Below, one piece after another: positions 26,220-34,539 of a stretch of 44,766 nt of DNA. Position 1 is the stretch's first letter. The number at the start of each line of letters is the position of its first letter. A model generated the notes under the pieces. The model was not told where the DNA came from. It did no database searches and saw nothing but the letters and a program-made list of their open reading frames with translations. Origin of the DNA: an uncultured Oscillospiraceae bacterium (lineage in GTDB: Bacteria > Bacillota > Clostridia > Oscillospirales > Oscillospiraceae); NCBI GenBank assembly GCA_947625945.1, contig CANQQI010000003.1:1-44766 (forward strand), in the 5' to 3' direction. The position numbers and the translations under genes are program-made.

Positions 26220-27407
26220 TTATAAAATATACTGCCGTTTACCGGTTTGCAGGTCCCGCCACACCGGGGACATATTCCGCAGATACTGTACCACCTGGGG
26301 GACTACCTCCAGAATGTGGTCAACCTCTTCCTCTGTATTATATTCGCACAGGGACAGCCGCAGGGAGCCGTGGGCCACGTCGTGGACCCGGCCGATGGCC
26401 AGCAGCACATGGCTGGGGTCCAGAGAGCCGGAGGTGCAGGCGGAGCCGGAGGAGGCGGCCACCCCCTGGGCGTCCAGCAGCAGCAGCAGGGACTCGCCCT
26501 CGATGCCCTCAAAGCAGAAGCTGACGTTGCCGGGGAGCCGGTGTTCTAGATCGCCGTTGACGGCGCTGTGGGGAATTTGGCGCAGGCCCTGGATCAGTCG
26601 GTCCCGCATGGCGGTGACCTTTCGGGCGTTGGCCTCCATATTGGCGCAGGACTCCGCCAGGGCGGCGGCCATGCCCCGGATGCCGGGCAGATTCTCCGTC
26701 CCGGCCCGCTTGCCCCGCTCCTGAGCGCCGCCCTCGATGAGATTGGTCAGGGGGAAGCCCCGGCGGACGTAGAGGGCCCCCACGCCCTTGGGGCCGTGGA
26801 ACTTGTGGGCCGAGAGGCTGAGAAGGTCGATATGCTCCTTCTTCACGTCAATGGGCAGGTGTCCCGCGGCCTGGACCGCGTCGGTGTGGAACACGACCCC
26901 CGCCTCCTGGCACACAGCGCCGATCTCCCCAATGGGCTGGATGGTTCCGATCTCGTTGTTGGCATACATAATGGTGACCAGGCAGGTGTCCGGCCGGATG
27001 GCCTCCTTCACCTGCTGGGCGGTGACCAGGCCGTTTTCATGAACGTCCAGCAATGTCACCTCAAAGCCCTCCTCCTCCAGCCGCTCCAGGGTGTGGAGCA
27101 CGGCGTGATGCTCGAAGGCGGTGGAGATGATGTGCTTTTTCCCCTTCCGGGCCCCCAGCCGGGCGGCGGAGCGGATGGCCTGATTGTCCGCCTCGCTGCC
27201 GCCGGAGGTGAAGATGATCTCCCGGGGCTCGCAGCCCAGGCATTTCGCCACGGTGGCCCGGGCGTCTTCCAGAGCCTCCTTGGCCTTCTGGCCCGGGGTG
27301 TGGAGACTGGAGGGGTTGCCGTAGACGGTGTCGAAATAGGGCAGCATGGCGTCAATGGCGGTTTTACTCATTTTGGTGGTGGCGGCATTGTCCGCGTAAA
27401 CTTGCAT
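26220..27407 (-). CDS. iscS: Cysteine desulfurase (IscS/NifS)
   Basis: 395 aa PLP enzyme, class V aminotransferase fold. YADNAATTKMS at the start, TSGGSEADN, the PLP-binding Lys in SAHKFHGPKG (about 203) and the active-site Cys in SSGSACTSGS (about 323) are all present. It takes sulfur from cysteine as a persulfide for IscU and other acceptors. It is first in the isc operon, behind a consensus promoter overlapped by an inverted repeat. The cysteine biosynthesis genes cysK-cysE lie 6 kb away. Confidence 0.95.
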   Translation of the reverse strand: MQVYADNAATTKMSKTAIDAMLPYFDTVYGNPSSLHTPGQKAKEALEDARATVAKCLGCEPREIIFTSGGSEADNQAIRSAARLGARKGKKHIISTAFEHHAVLHTLERLEEEGFEVTLLDVHENGLVTAQQVKEAIRPDTCLVTIMYANNEIGTIQPIGEIGAVCQEAGVVFHTDAVQAAGHLPIDVKKEHIDLLSLSAHKFHGPKGVGALYVRRGFPLTNLIEGGAQERGKRAGTENLPGIRGMAAALAESCANMEANARKVTAMRDRLIQGLRQIPHSAVNGDLEHRLPGNVSFCFEGIEGESLLLLLDAQGVAASSGSACTSGSLDPSHVLLAIGRVHDVAHGSLRLSLCEYNTEEEVDHILEVVPQVVQYLRNMSPVWRDLQTGKRQYIL

Positions 27408-27450
27408 GAACTCACGTTCCTTCCATCAGGAGTATTTACCCAGTTATCTG

Positions 27451-27477
27451 GTAGGTAATATACCACCGTTTACCTAC
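27451..27477. promoter_or_regulatory. Inverted-repeat operator at the isc promoter
   Basis: GTAGGTAA (27451-27458) and TTACCTAC (27470-27477), 11 bp between them. One arm overlaps the -10; the other lies in the spacer. The best candidate is the IscR-like regulator encoded in the same operon. Confidence 0.6.
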
Positions 27478-27485
27478 TTTGTCAA
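27457..27485 (-). promoter_or_regulatory. isc operon promoter
   Basis: Minus strand TTGACA (27480-27485), 17-bp spacer, TATATT (27457-27462). The -35 lies inside the last codons of the upstream msrC gene. Confidence 0.75.
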
Positions 27486-27959
27486 TAGGCAATTAGGTAG
27501 ATCCCCCAGGGCTCTCTCCAGAGCGCTGCACAGGGTTGTCAGGCCCTCCAGGTCCCTCGGGCCGAACCGGTTCAGGGTGGGGCTGTCCAGATCCAGCACC
27601 CCCCAGAGCCTTCCTCCGCAGTACAGCGGCACCACGATCTCGGAATTGGAAGCGCTGTCGCAGGCGATATGGCCGGGAAAGGCGTGGACGTCGGGCACCA
27701 GCTGGGGGCGCCCGGTCTGGGCCGCGGTGCCGCAGACCCCCCGGCCCAGGGGGATCTGGATGCAGGCGGGCTTGCCCTGGAAGGGCCCCAGCACCAGCTG
27801 TTCCCCCTCCAGAAGATAGAAGCCCGCCCAGTTGAGATCGGGCAGCTCCTGATACAGCAGGGCCGAGGCGTTGGCCAGATTGGCAATTAGATGGGGCACG
27901 TCCTCCACCAGGGCAGTCAGCCGGGCGGAGAGGGCGGCATAATCGATATCTTTTTCCAT
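27474..27959 (-). CDS. msrC: Free methionine-(R)-sulfoxide reductase (GAF domain)
   Basis: 161 aa, a single GAF domain. Cys in RGVCGTAAQTG and in HIACDSASNSEIVVPL match the catalytic and resolving cysteines of fRMsr (YebR/MsrC), and LNWAGFYLL is the family's N-terminal motif. It reduces free oxidised methionine, an oxidative-stress repair job. The ATG at 27959 follows AAGGAGG; an in-frame start 10 codons earlier lacks a ribosome site. Its stop overlaps the isc operator and it points the same way as the oxygen-sensitive isc genes, so readthrough into them is likely. Confidence 0.9.
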   Translation of the reverse strand: MEKDIDYAALSARLTALVEDVPHLIANLANASALLYQELPDLNWAGFYLLEGEQLVLGPFQGKPACIQIPLGRGVCGTAAQTGRPQLVPDVHAFPGHIACDSASNSEIVVPLYCGGRLWGVLDLDSPTLNRFGPRDLEGLTTLCSALERALGDLPNCLLTK

Positions 27960-27980
27960 AATCTGCCTCCTTTTCCACCT

Positions 27981-28009
27981 ATCATACACGGTTTGGGCGG
28001 CGGGCGCAA
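27981..28009 (-). promoter_or_regulatory. msrC promoter candidate
   Basis: Minus strand TTGCGC (28004-28009), 17-bp spacer, TATGAT (27981-27986). Confidence 0.45.
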
Positions 28010-28068
28010 GCCTTTTCCAAAAAAACCCGGAAAATCCAGGGCGTTCCTGTTTTTTCGACTTTTACTGC

Positions 28069-28097
28069 GTTTATCCTCGGCGCACCGGGTCATATTA
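28069..28097 (+). promoter_or_regulatory. Forespore (sigma-G-type) promoter candidate for spoIVB
   Basis: CATATTA (28091-28097) fits the sigma-G -10 consensus CATNHTA exactly. GTTTA at 28069-28073 fits four of five bases of the -35 GHATR, with a 17-bp spacer instead of 18. No sigma-A promoter is evident here. Confidence 0.45.
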
Positions 28098-28127
28098 AAG
28101 AGGCAGACCAAAATGGAGGGTTGGAAA

Positions 28128-29129
28128 ATGAAAAAATTGGGAAGTTTATGGATCCCTTTGCTGCTGCTGGCCCTGGTTCTGCCCCAGACGGCCAACGCGG
28201 CCTCCTTATTAATACCGGTGGGTCAGGTGGTGGGCCTGGAGCTATCCAATGATACGGTGACCGTCGCCGCCATCGACGAGACCTTGGGCCAGAGCGCCAA
28301 AGCGGCGGGCCTCCAGGCCGGAGACGTGCTGCTGTCCGTCAACGGCCAATCCGTCACCACCGCCGCCGAGGTGCGCCGGGCGGTGGCTAGCGCTCAGGGT
28401 CCGGTGGAGCTGGTGGTGCGTCGGGACGGCCGGGAGCGGCGAATCCAGGTGGAGCCGGCGCAGACCCCGGAAGGGCCCCAGCTGGGCGTCTACCTGCGCC
28501 AGGGCATCACCGGCATCGGCACCGTGACCTGGTACGATCCTGAAAGTCATCAGTTTGCCTGTTTAGGTCACGGCGTCAACGATCCGTCGGGGTCGCTGCT
28601 GGCCATGACCCGGGGCAGCGCATATCCCGCCAGCATCCAGGCGGTGAAGCGGGGCCAGTCCGGCCAGCCGGGCCAGCTCATGGGCACGGTGACGGATCGG
28701 ATGCCCCTGGGCATCCTGTCCGCCAACACTGGCTCCGGGGTTTTCGGAACCGCTCAAATGGAATTTCCCGGGGCGCCCATGCCGGTGGGCGCCGCCGCGG
28801 AAGTCCACGCGGGGAAGGCCAGCATCCTTTCCACCATTTCCGGAACGGAGGTACGGGAATATTCTGTGGAAATTCTGAAAATCTATCCAAAATCCCGGCA
28901 AAACGGGCGGAACATGCTTCTGAAAGTCACGGACCCGGCGCTGCTGGATGCCACCGGCGGCATCGTTCAGGGCATGTCCGGCAGCCCGATCCTACAGGAC
29001 GGGAAATTCATCGGGGCGGTGACCCATGTGCTGGTGAACGATCCTACCACCGGCTACGGCATTTTTATCGAAAATATGCTGGAGGCAGCGGGTTCCCCGC
29101 TGCCTCTGGCAGCCACGGCGGGGCGTTAG
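28128..29129 (+). CDS. spoIVB: SpoIVB sporulation serine peptidase (PDZ + S55)
   Basis: 333 aa. Signal/anchor segment (about 5-25), PDZ domain (about 30-110, 'AAGLQAGDVLLSVNGQSV') and S55 peptidase domain with His148 (LGHGVND) and the serine motif QGMSGSPIL (Ser284/Ser286). In Bacillus this forespore protease crosses to the intermembrane space and cuts SpoIVFA, freeing SpoIVFB to activate sigma-K. ATG 28128 is preferred: GGAGGG is 7 bases upstream; an in-frame ATG at 28113 lies before that site. At 333 aa it is shorter than the Bacillus protein (~425 aa), mostly in the N-terminal linker. It is strong evidence for an endospore former. Confidence 0.92.
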   Translation: MKKLGSLWIPLLLLALVLPQTANAASLLIPVGQVVGLELSNDTVTVAAIDETLGQSAKAAGLQAGDVLLSVNGQSVTTAAEVRRAVASAQGPVELVVRRDGRERRIQVEPAQTPEGPQLGVYLRQGITGIGTVTWYDPESHQFACLGHGVNDPSGSLLAMTRGSAYPASIQAVKRGQSGQPGQLMGTVTDRMPLGILSANTGSGVFGTAQMEFPGAPMPVGAAAEVHAGKASILSTISGTEVREYSVEILKIYPKSRQNGRNMLLKVTDPALLDATGGIVQGMSGSPILQDGKFIGAVTHVLVNDPTTGYGIFIENMLEAAGSPLPLAATAGR

Positions 29130-29174
29130 CCCCGCCACCCCGCAAGGCGGGAATTTACTTTTTAGGGTAAGCGG

Positions 29175-29202
29175 TGGCAGAAATGCTCCTGCCAACATTT
29201 TT
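29175..29202 (+). terminator. Terminator after spoIVB
   Basis: TGGCAG (29175-29180) / CTGCCA (29189-29194) followed by ACATTTTTA. A separate 8-bp stem GGCGGGGC/GCCCCGCC (29117-29136) straddles the stop codon itself. Confidence 0.45.
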
Positions 29203-29280
29203 ATTTCGGTGCATTCCTTTTCGGCACTGCTCCCCCGGCAGGGGTCGGGGAGCACCCACAGTATGGGATGCACTGAAATA
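29202..29280. repeat. REP-like nested inverted repeat
   Basis: TATTTCGGTGCATTCC (29202-29217) pairs with GGGATGCACTGAAATA (29265-29280) at 14 of 16 positions; inside, TGCTCCCC pairs with GGGGAGCA. A related piece (GACACATTGAAATAGAAG) recurs at about 29322-29340. It fills the gap between spoIVB and clpB and may also end clpB transcription. Confidence 0.6.
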
Positions 29281-29355
29281 GGAAGGTAAAGCCCCCGCCG
29301 GGGCCGGGGCGCCTCGACGGGGGACACATTGAAATAGAAGTTAGAAGTAAGCAGG

Positions 29356-31944
29356 TCAGCTGAGCGTCAACTCGCCGTTTCGCGCGGAAACGGTCACCTC
29401 CTGGCCGGGCCGAAGCGCCCCCTCCAAAATTTTCTTGGACAGCTCCGTCTCCACGGTGTGCTGCAAGTACCGCTTCAGGGGCCGGGCGCCGTACTGGGGA
29501 TCGTAGGCCGCGTCCACAATGGCCAGCTTGGCCTCCTCCGTCAACCGGCAGGTGATCTGCTGCTCCGCCAGGCGGCGGTTCAGCTTTTCCATTTGCAGAT
29601 CGATGATCCTGGTCACGTCCTGCCGGGTCAGGGGCTTGTAAAACACGATCTCGTCCAGCCGGTTGAGAAATTCCGGCCGGAAGGAGCGGCGCAGCAGCGC
29701 CTCCACCTGGTCCCGAGCGGCGGGATCGATGGTGCCGTCGGGGCGGATGCCGCCCAGCAGGTACTCCGAGCCCAGATTGGAGGTCAGGATCAGAATGGTA
29801 TTCTTGAAATCCACCGTCCGGCCCTGGGAATCCGTCACCCGACCGTCATCCAGGACCTGGAGCAGCACGTTGAACACGTCGGGATGGGCTTTCTCCACTT
29901 CGTCAAAGAGCACCACGGAGTAGGGCTTCCGCCGCACCGCCTCGGTGAGCTGGCCGCCCTCCTCATAGCCCACATATCCCGGAGGCGCCCCGATCAGCCG
30001 GGAGACGGAGAATTTTTCCATATATTCGGACATATCGATCCGAACCATGTTGTTTTCGTCGTCGAACAGGTTCTGGGCCAGGGCCTTGGCCAGCTCCGTC
30101 TTGCCCACGCCGGTGGGTCCCAGGAACAAAAAGGAGCCAATGGGCCGGTTAGGGTCCTGGATGCCGGCCCGGCTGCGCTGGATGGCCTCGGTAACCGCCG
30201 TAACAGCCTCGTCCTGGCCCACCACCCGGCGGTGGAGGGCCTGATCCAGGTTCAGCAGCTTCTCCCGCTCCCCCTGGACCAGCCGGGACACGGGGATCCC
30301 CGTCCAGCGCTCTACGATCCGGGCAATCTCCTCCTCCGTCACCCGGTCCCGGAGCAGACTGCCCTCGCCCTGCTGGGCCCGGCGCTCCTCCTCCTGGAGC
30401 TGGCGCTGGGCCTCCGGCAGACGGCCGTATTTCAGTTCCGCCGCCTTTTCCAGATCATACTGCCGCTGAGCCTGATCGATCTGCCGGTTCAGCTCCTCGA
30501 TCCTCTCCCGGAGCTGCTGGATGCGGGAAATAGCCTGCTTCTCATTCTCCCACTGGGCCTTCTGGGCATTGAAGCGGTCCTTGGTCTCCGCCAGCTCCTT
30601 TTGCAGGGTCTTCAAGCGGCCCTGGGACAGGGGGTCCTCCTCTTTTTTAAGCGCCGCCTCCTCGATTTCCATCTGGATGATTTTGCGGCTGACCTCGTCC
30701 AGCTCCGCCGGCATGGAGTCCATCTCCGTGCGGATCTGGGCACAGGCCTCGTCCACCAGGTCGATGGCCTTGTCCGGCAGGAACCGGTCGGTGATATACC
30801 GGTGGGACAGCGACGCGGCGGCCAGGAGGGCGGAATCCGCGATCTTCACCCCGTGGAACACCTCGTAGCGCTCCTTCAGCCCCCGAAGGATGGCCACCGT
30901 GTCCTCCACCGTGGGCTCGTCCACCATTACCGGCTGGAACCGGCGCTCCAGGGCTGCGTCCTTTTCGATATACTGCCGATACTCGTCCAGGGTGGTGGCC
31001 CCGATGCAGTGCAGCTCCCCCCGGGCCAGCATGGGCTTGAGCAGGTTCCCGGCGTCCATGCTCCCCTCGGTCTTCCCCGCCCCCACGATGGTGTGCAGCT
31101 CGTCGATAAAGAGCAGAATCTTCCCCTCGGACTGCTTGACCTCGTTGAGCACGGCCTTCAGCCGTTCCTCAAACTCCCCCCGGTACTTGGCCCCGGCGAT
31201 CAGGGCCCCCATGTCCAAGGAGAAAATGGTCTTTTCCTGGAGGCTCTTGGGCACATCTTTTTTCACGATCCGCTGAGCCAGCCCCTCGGCGATGGCGGTC
31301 TTGCCCACGCCAGGCTCGCCGATGAGCACCGGGTTATTTTTGGTCTTCCGGGAGAGGATGCGGATCACGTTCCGAATTTCCTCGTCCCGGCCGATGACCG
31401 GGTCCAGCTTCTGCTCCTTCGCCCTTTTCACCAAGTCCGTTCCGTACTTTTCCAGGGCGTCATAGGTGCCCTCCGGGTTGTCTGTGGTCACCCGCTGATT
31501 GCCCCGAACGCTTTGCAGCGCCTGGAGGCAGTCCTCCTTGGTGATCCGGTAGGTTTGCAGCAGCTGCTTCACCGCCCCCTGGGCGGCATCTATCAGCCCC
31601 AGGAACAGATGCTCCACCGAGACAAAGGAATCCTTCATGGTGTCGGCCTGCTCCTCAGCAATCCGAAGGGCGGCGTCCGCCGCCGCGCTGATGTAGAACC
31701 GGTCCGCCTCTCGGCTGCCCTGGATGGCGGGGAGCTTCCGCAGCTCCGCTCGCGCGGCGGCCAGGAGGCTCTCCACGCTGACGCCCATTTTTTTCAAAAG
31801 CTGGGGCGTCAGGCCCCCATCCTGTTCCAGCAGGGCGGTGAGCAGATGGATCTGCTCCAGCTGGGGATTGCGGTTTTCCTCCGCCAACCGCTGGGCGGCC
31901 TGGACGGCTTCCAGGGACTTCTGGGTGTAGCTGTCAAATTTCAT
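29356..31944 (-). CDS. clpB: ClpB disaggregase chaperone
   Basis: 862 aa, normal length. Clp N-domain (about 1-145), first AAA+ module with GEPGVGKTA (about 205-213), a long coiled-coil middle domain (about 400-520) that marks ClpB rather than ClpA/ClpC, and second AAA+ module with GPTGVGKTE (about 604-612) and sensor GARPLKR near the end. With DnaK it pulls apart aggregated proteins. No IGF/LGF ClpP-docking loop was noticed. ATG 31944 follows AAGGAGT; an upstream in-frame start lies beside the operator. It is controlled by a perfect CIRCE operator just downstream of a strong promoter, implying HrcA repression. Confidence 0.97.
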   Translation of the reverse strand: MKFDSYTQKSLEAVQAAQRLAEENRNPQLEQIHLLTALLEQDGGLTPQLLKKMGVSVESLLAAARAELRKLPAIQGSREADRFYISAAADAALRIAEEQADTMKDSFVSVEHLFLGLIDAAQGAVKQLLQTYRITKEDCLQALQSVRGNQRVTTDNPEGTYDALEKYGTDLVKRAKEQKLDPVIGRDEEIRNVIRILSRKTKNNPVLIGEPGVGKTAIAEGLAQRIVKKDVPKSLQEKTIFSLDMGALIAGAKYRGEFEERLKAVLNEVKQSEGKILLFIDELHTIVGAGKTEGSMDAGNLLKPMLARGELHCIGATTLDEYRQYIEKDAALERRFQPVMVDEPTVEDTVAILRGLKERYEVFHGVKIADSALLAAASLSHRYITDRFLPDKAIDLVDEACAQIRTEMDSMPAELDEVSRKIIQMEIEEAALKKEEDPLSQGRLKTLQKELAETKDRFNAQKAQWENEKQAISRIQQLRERIEELNRQIDQAQRQYDLEKAAELKYGRLPEAQRQLQEEERRAQQGEGSLLRDRVTEEEIARIVERWTGIPVSRLVQGEREKLLNLDQALHRRVVGQDEAVTAVTEAIQRSRAGIQDPNRPIGSFLFLGPTGVGKTELAKALAQNLFDDENNMVRIDMSEYMEKFSVSRLIGAPPGYVGYEEGGQLTEAVRRKPYSVVLFDEVEKAHPDVFNVLLQVLDDGRVTDSQGRTVDFKNTILILTSNLGSEYLLGGIRPDGTIDPAARDQVEALLRRSFRPEFLNRLDEIVFYKPLTRQDVTRIIDLQMEKLNRRLAEQQITCRLTEEAKLAIVDAAYDPQYGARPLKRYLQHTVETELSKKILEGALRPGQEVTVSARNGELTLS

Positions 31945-31966
31945 GATACCCACTCCTTTTCGCATT

Positions 31967-31993
31967 TTAGCACTCTCAGTGTTAGAGTGCTAA
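31967..31993. promoter_or_regulatory. CIRCE element (HrcA operator) of clpB
   Basis: TTAGCACTC (31967-31975), nine bases, GAGTGCTAA (31985-31993): an exact CIRCE. It lies between the clpB -10 and ribosome site. Confidence 0.97.
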
Positions 31994-32006
31994 TCCTTTT
32001 GACATT

Positions 32007-32034
32007 ACTATACCCCAATTTTGAAAAATGTCAA
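32007..32034 (-). promoter_or_regulatory. clpB promoter
   Basis: Minus strand TTGACA (32029-32034), 16-bp spacer, TATAGT (32007-32012), directly upstream of CIRCE. Confidence 0.75.
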
Positions 32035-32054
32035 GCCCCCGGAGCAAGAATTTC

Positions 32055-32083
32055 TTGCCAGCCGAAGCCCTATTTGGTACAAT
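32055..32083 (+). promoter_or_regulatory. ogt promoter
   Basis: TTGCCA (32055-32060), 17-bp spacer, TACAAT (32078-32083). The predicted start is almost at the ribosome site, giving a very short leader. It is divergent from the clpB promoter, with the two -35 boxes about 20 bp apart. Confidence 0.65.
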
Positions 32084-32103
32084 AGGGAAAAGGAGGCGGG
32101 AAG

Positions 32104-32595
32104 ATGCTGCTTTTGCGGGAATTTGATTCCCCTCTGGGGACTTTGACGGCTGCTTGCGACGGGGAGGTCATTACCGGCCTCTGGCTGCCGGGCCAGAAAT
32201 ACTTCCTTACCGGGGCGGAGGACGCCGTGCCGGGGGACGCGCCGGTATTTTGGTCGCTGGAACAGTATCTGGCGGCCTATTTTGCCGGGAAGGCCCCGAA
32301 AATGGACCTGCCCCTGGCCCCCCGGGGAAGCGCATACCGGCAGCGGGTGTGGCGGGCGCTTTTGGAGATCCCCTACGGCCAGGCTATAACCTACGGCCAG
32401 CTGGCGGAGCGGGTGGGGGGCTCTCCCCGGTCTGTGGGCGGGGCGGTGGGCCGCAACCCCATTTCCATTTTGATTCCCTGCCACCGGGTGGTGGGCGCCG
32501 GGGGCAGCCTCACCGGCTACGCCGGGGGCCTGGCCGCGAAACGGTTCCTGCTCCGTTTGGAATCGGAAGACAATGGGAAATCGGCAAAAATCTGA
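32104..32595 (+). CDS. ogt: Methylated-DNA--protein-cysteine methyltransferase
   Basis: 163 aa, Ogt size. The acceptor Cys126 sits in IPCHRVVG; RQRVWRALLEIPYGQAITYGQLA is the DNA-binding helix-turn-helix with its arginine finger region. It removes methyl groups from O6-methylguanine in a suicidal transfer. AAAGGAGG precedes the ATG. It ends just before a strong bidirectional terminator shared with cysE. Confidence 0.95.
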   Translation: MLLLREFDSPLGTLTAACDGEVITGLWLPGQKYFLTGAEDAVPGDAPVFWSLEQYLAAYFAGKAPKMDLPLAPRGSAYRQRVWRALLEIPYGQAITYGQLAERVGGSPRSVGGAVGRNPISILIPCHRVVGAGGSLTGYAGGLAAKRFLLRLESEDNGKSAKI

Positions 32596-32600
32596 CATTA

Positions 32601-32631
32601 TTTTCCCGCCGGGGATGCCCCGGCGGGAAAA
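32601..32631. terminator. Bidirectional terminator between ogt and cysE
   Basis: Perfect 14-bp stem TTTTCCCGCCGGGG (32601-32614) / CCCCGGCGGGAAAA (32618-32631), loop ATG. T or A runs on both sides serve either strand. Confidence 0.9.
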
Positions 32632-32646
32632 ATGTATTTTGGGGAC

Positions 32647-33444
32647 TCAGTCCGGTTCCAGACCGCGCCGGGCCTGGGTGACTCTTGCCCCCCTGGCCAC
32701 GGACTTTGTCACAAAAGCGCCGCTTCCCACCACCGCGCCTTCCCCGATCACCGTGTCCCCGCCCAGAATGGTCGCCCCGGAATAGACGGTCACATGGTCT
32801 TCCAGGGTGGGGTGCCGCTTCACGCCCTTGAGGGCCCCCGCGCCCTTGGTGGAGAGGCTTCCCAGGGTGACGCCCTGATAGAGCTTTACATTGCTGCCGA
32901 TCACCGTGGTCTCCCCGATGACGATGCCCGTGCCGTGGTCCATGAAGAAGGACTCCCCAATTTGGGCCCCGGGGTGGATGTCGATGCCGGTGACGCTGTG
33001 GGCATGCTCGGTCATGATCCTGGGGATCAGGGGCACCCCCAGGGCAAGCAGCTGGTGGGCAATCCGGTAAACCGAAACGGCGTACAGTCCCGGATAGGCC
33101 AAAATCACCTCGTCCCTGCTGCCTGCCGCCGGGTCGCCAGATAGCGCCGCCCGGATATCCGTTTCCAGCACCGCTCGGATTTGGGGGAGCCGCTCCATAA
33201 AGGACTGGGTCATTTCCCGGGCACGGTCCGCCTCCTCCCCGCTCCGCCGGAGCGCCGCGGCGATCTGGTATTCCAGGCGATAAGCCACATCCTCCATGGC
33301 GTCCGCCGGGCGAAAGCGCCGACAGTCCCCGTAATAGCCGGGGTAGAGGAGCGCCAGCAGCTCCTCCAAAAACTCCTCGACGGCTTTTTTGTCCAGAGCC
33401 GTCCCCGCAATACGCTCCGCCTGGGCAGGGTCCAGTTTATCCAT
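32647..33444 (-). CDS. cysE: Serine O-acetyltransferase
   Basis: 265 aa. Helical N-terminal domain (about 1-110), then left-handed beta-helix hexapeptide repeats with the active-site region DIHPGAQIGESFFMDHGTGIVIGET. It makes O-acetylserine from serine and acetyl-CoA. ATG 33444 follows AAAGGGGGAAC; a much longer in-frame extension into cysK lacks homology. It begins 13 bp after cysK, the next enzyme of the pathway, and ends at the shared terminator. The EpsC subtype is typical of Firmicutes. Confidence 0.94.
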   Translation of the reverse strand: MDKLDPAQAERIAGTALDKKAVEEFLEELLALLYPGYYGDCRRFRPADAMEDVAYRLEYQIAAALRRSGEEADRAREMTQSFMERLPQIRAVLETDIRAALSGDPAAGSRDEVILAYPGLYAVSVYRIAHQLLALGVPLIPRIMTEHAHSVTGIDIHPGAQIGESFFMDHGTGIVIGETTVIGSNVKLYQGVTLGSLSTKGAGALKGVKRHPTLEDHVTVYSGATILGGDTVIGEGAVVGSGAFVTKSVARGARVTQARRGLEPD

Positions 33445-33457
33445 GTCCGTTCCCCCT

Positions 33458-34396
33458 TTAATCGTCGTAGAGGGGGGTGGAGAGATACCGGTCCCCGGAA
33501 TCGGGCAGCAGGACCACCAGGGTCTTCCCCGCGTTTTCGGGTCGATTCGCCACCCGCACCGCCGCATGCAGCGCCGCACCGGCGGAGATGCCCACCAAAA
33601 TCCCCTCGCTTTTCCCAAAGGCTCTGCCGGCAGCGAAGGCGTCCTCCCCGGTAACCCCAATCACCTCGTCATAGATTTGGGTGTTCAGCACCCGGGGGAC
33701 AAAGCCCGCGCCGATGCCCTGAATGGGATGGGGCCCGGCCTTTCCCCCGGAAAGCACCGGACTGGCGGCGGGCTCCACCGCCACGATCTGAATTTTGGGA
33801 TTTTGCGTCTTCAGGTACGCCCCCACGCCGGTGACGGTGCCGCCTGTGCCCACCCCCGCCACAAAAATATCCACCTGCCCGCCGGTCTGCTCCCAGATCT
33901 CCGGGCCTGTCGTCGCTTGGTGAATGGCGGGGTTGGCGGGGTTGTCAAACTGGCCCAGAATCACCGCGCCCTCGATCCGCGCTCGAAGCTCCTGGGCCTT
34001 TTCGATAGCGCCCTTCATGCCCTGGACGCCTTCTGTGAGGACCAGCTCCGCGCCGTAGGCTTTCAGCAGTCTTCGGCGCTCCATACTCATGGTGTCGGGC
34101 AGGGTCAGGATCGCCCGATACCCCTTGACCGCCGCCGCCATGGCCAGGCCAATGCCGGTGTTTCCGCTGGTGGGCTCGATGATCACCCCTCCGGGCTTTA
34201 AAAGGCCCTGCTTTTCCGCGTCCTCGATCATCGCCAGGGCCACCCGGTCCTTAACAGACCCGGCGGGGTTGCACCCTTCCAGCTTCACCAAAAGCGATGC
34301 GTTTTTCACCCCCGCGTTCCTTGCGTACCTTCTGGCGTCCAGCAGCGGCGTCTTTCCAATCAGCTCCAGGACGCTTGCTTTGATATCCGTCGTCAT
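33458..34396 (-). CDS. cysK: Cysteine synthase (O-acetylserine sulfhydrylase)
   Basis: 312 aa fold-type II PLP enzyme. Lys49 in NPAGSVKDR binds [14 protein letters not shown] binds substrate carboxylate, and [12 protein letters not shown] holds the PLP phosphate. It joins sulfide and O-acetylserine into cysteine. The ATG at 34396 is only two bases after AAGGAGG, unusually close, but no better start exists; ribosomes may use the upstream part of that purine stretch. It forms an operon with cysE. No T-box or CymR site was recognised in the short upstream gap, so regulation is unclear. Confidence 0.94.
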   Translation of the reverse strand: MTTDIKASVLELIGKTPLLDARRYARNAGVKNASLLVKLEGCNPAGSVKDRVALAMIEDAEKQGLLKPGGVIIEPTSGNTGIGLAMAAAVKGYRAILTLPDTMSMERRRLLKAYGAELVLTEGVQGMKGAIEKAQELRARIEGAVILGQFDNPANPAIHQATTGPEIWEQTGGQVDIFVAGVGTGGTVTGVGAYLKTQNPKIQIVAVEPAASPVLSGGKAGPHPIQGIGAGFVPRVLNTQIYDEVIGVTGEDAFAAGRAFGKSEGILVGISAGAALHAAVRVANRPENAGKTLVVLLPDSGDRYLSTPLYDD

Positions 34397-34486
34397 TTCC
34401 TCCTTGCCCGGGCTAGGCGCCCCGTGGCAAACCATTCTATTCCAAAGGTCCGGAAAATTTCCTTCCCGGCGTCTCCCCGGCCCGTG

Positions 34487-34526
34487 ACAAAAGCTTCGCC
34501 CCCGTCGAAAAACGGGGGCGAAGCTT
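34487..34526 (-). terminator. Terminator of the par-serS-mscL-nfn run
   Basis: Perfect 14-bp stem AAGCTTCGCCCCCG (34491-34504) / CGGGGGCGAAGCTT (34513-34526), followed on the minus strand by TTTTGTC. Confidence 0.85.
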
Positions 34527-34539
34527 CTATGTTGCCTGT

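Noticed and set aside
29458-32085. 875-codon open frame on the plus strand opposite clpB
   Set aside because: Shadow of the clpB codon pattern. It reads through the CIRCE and clpB promoter and has no recognisable protein features.
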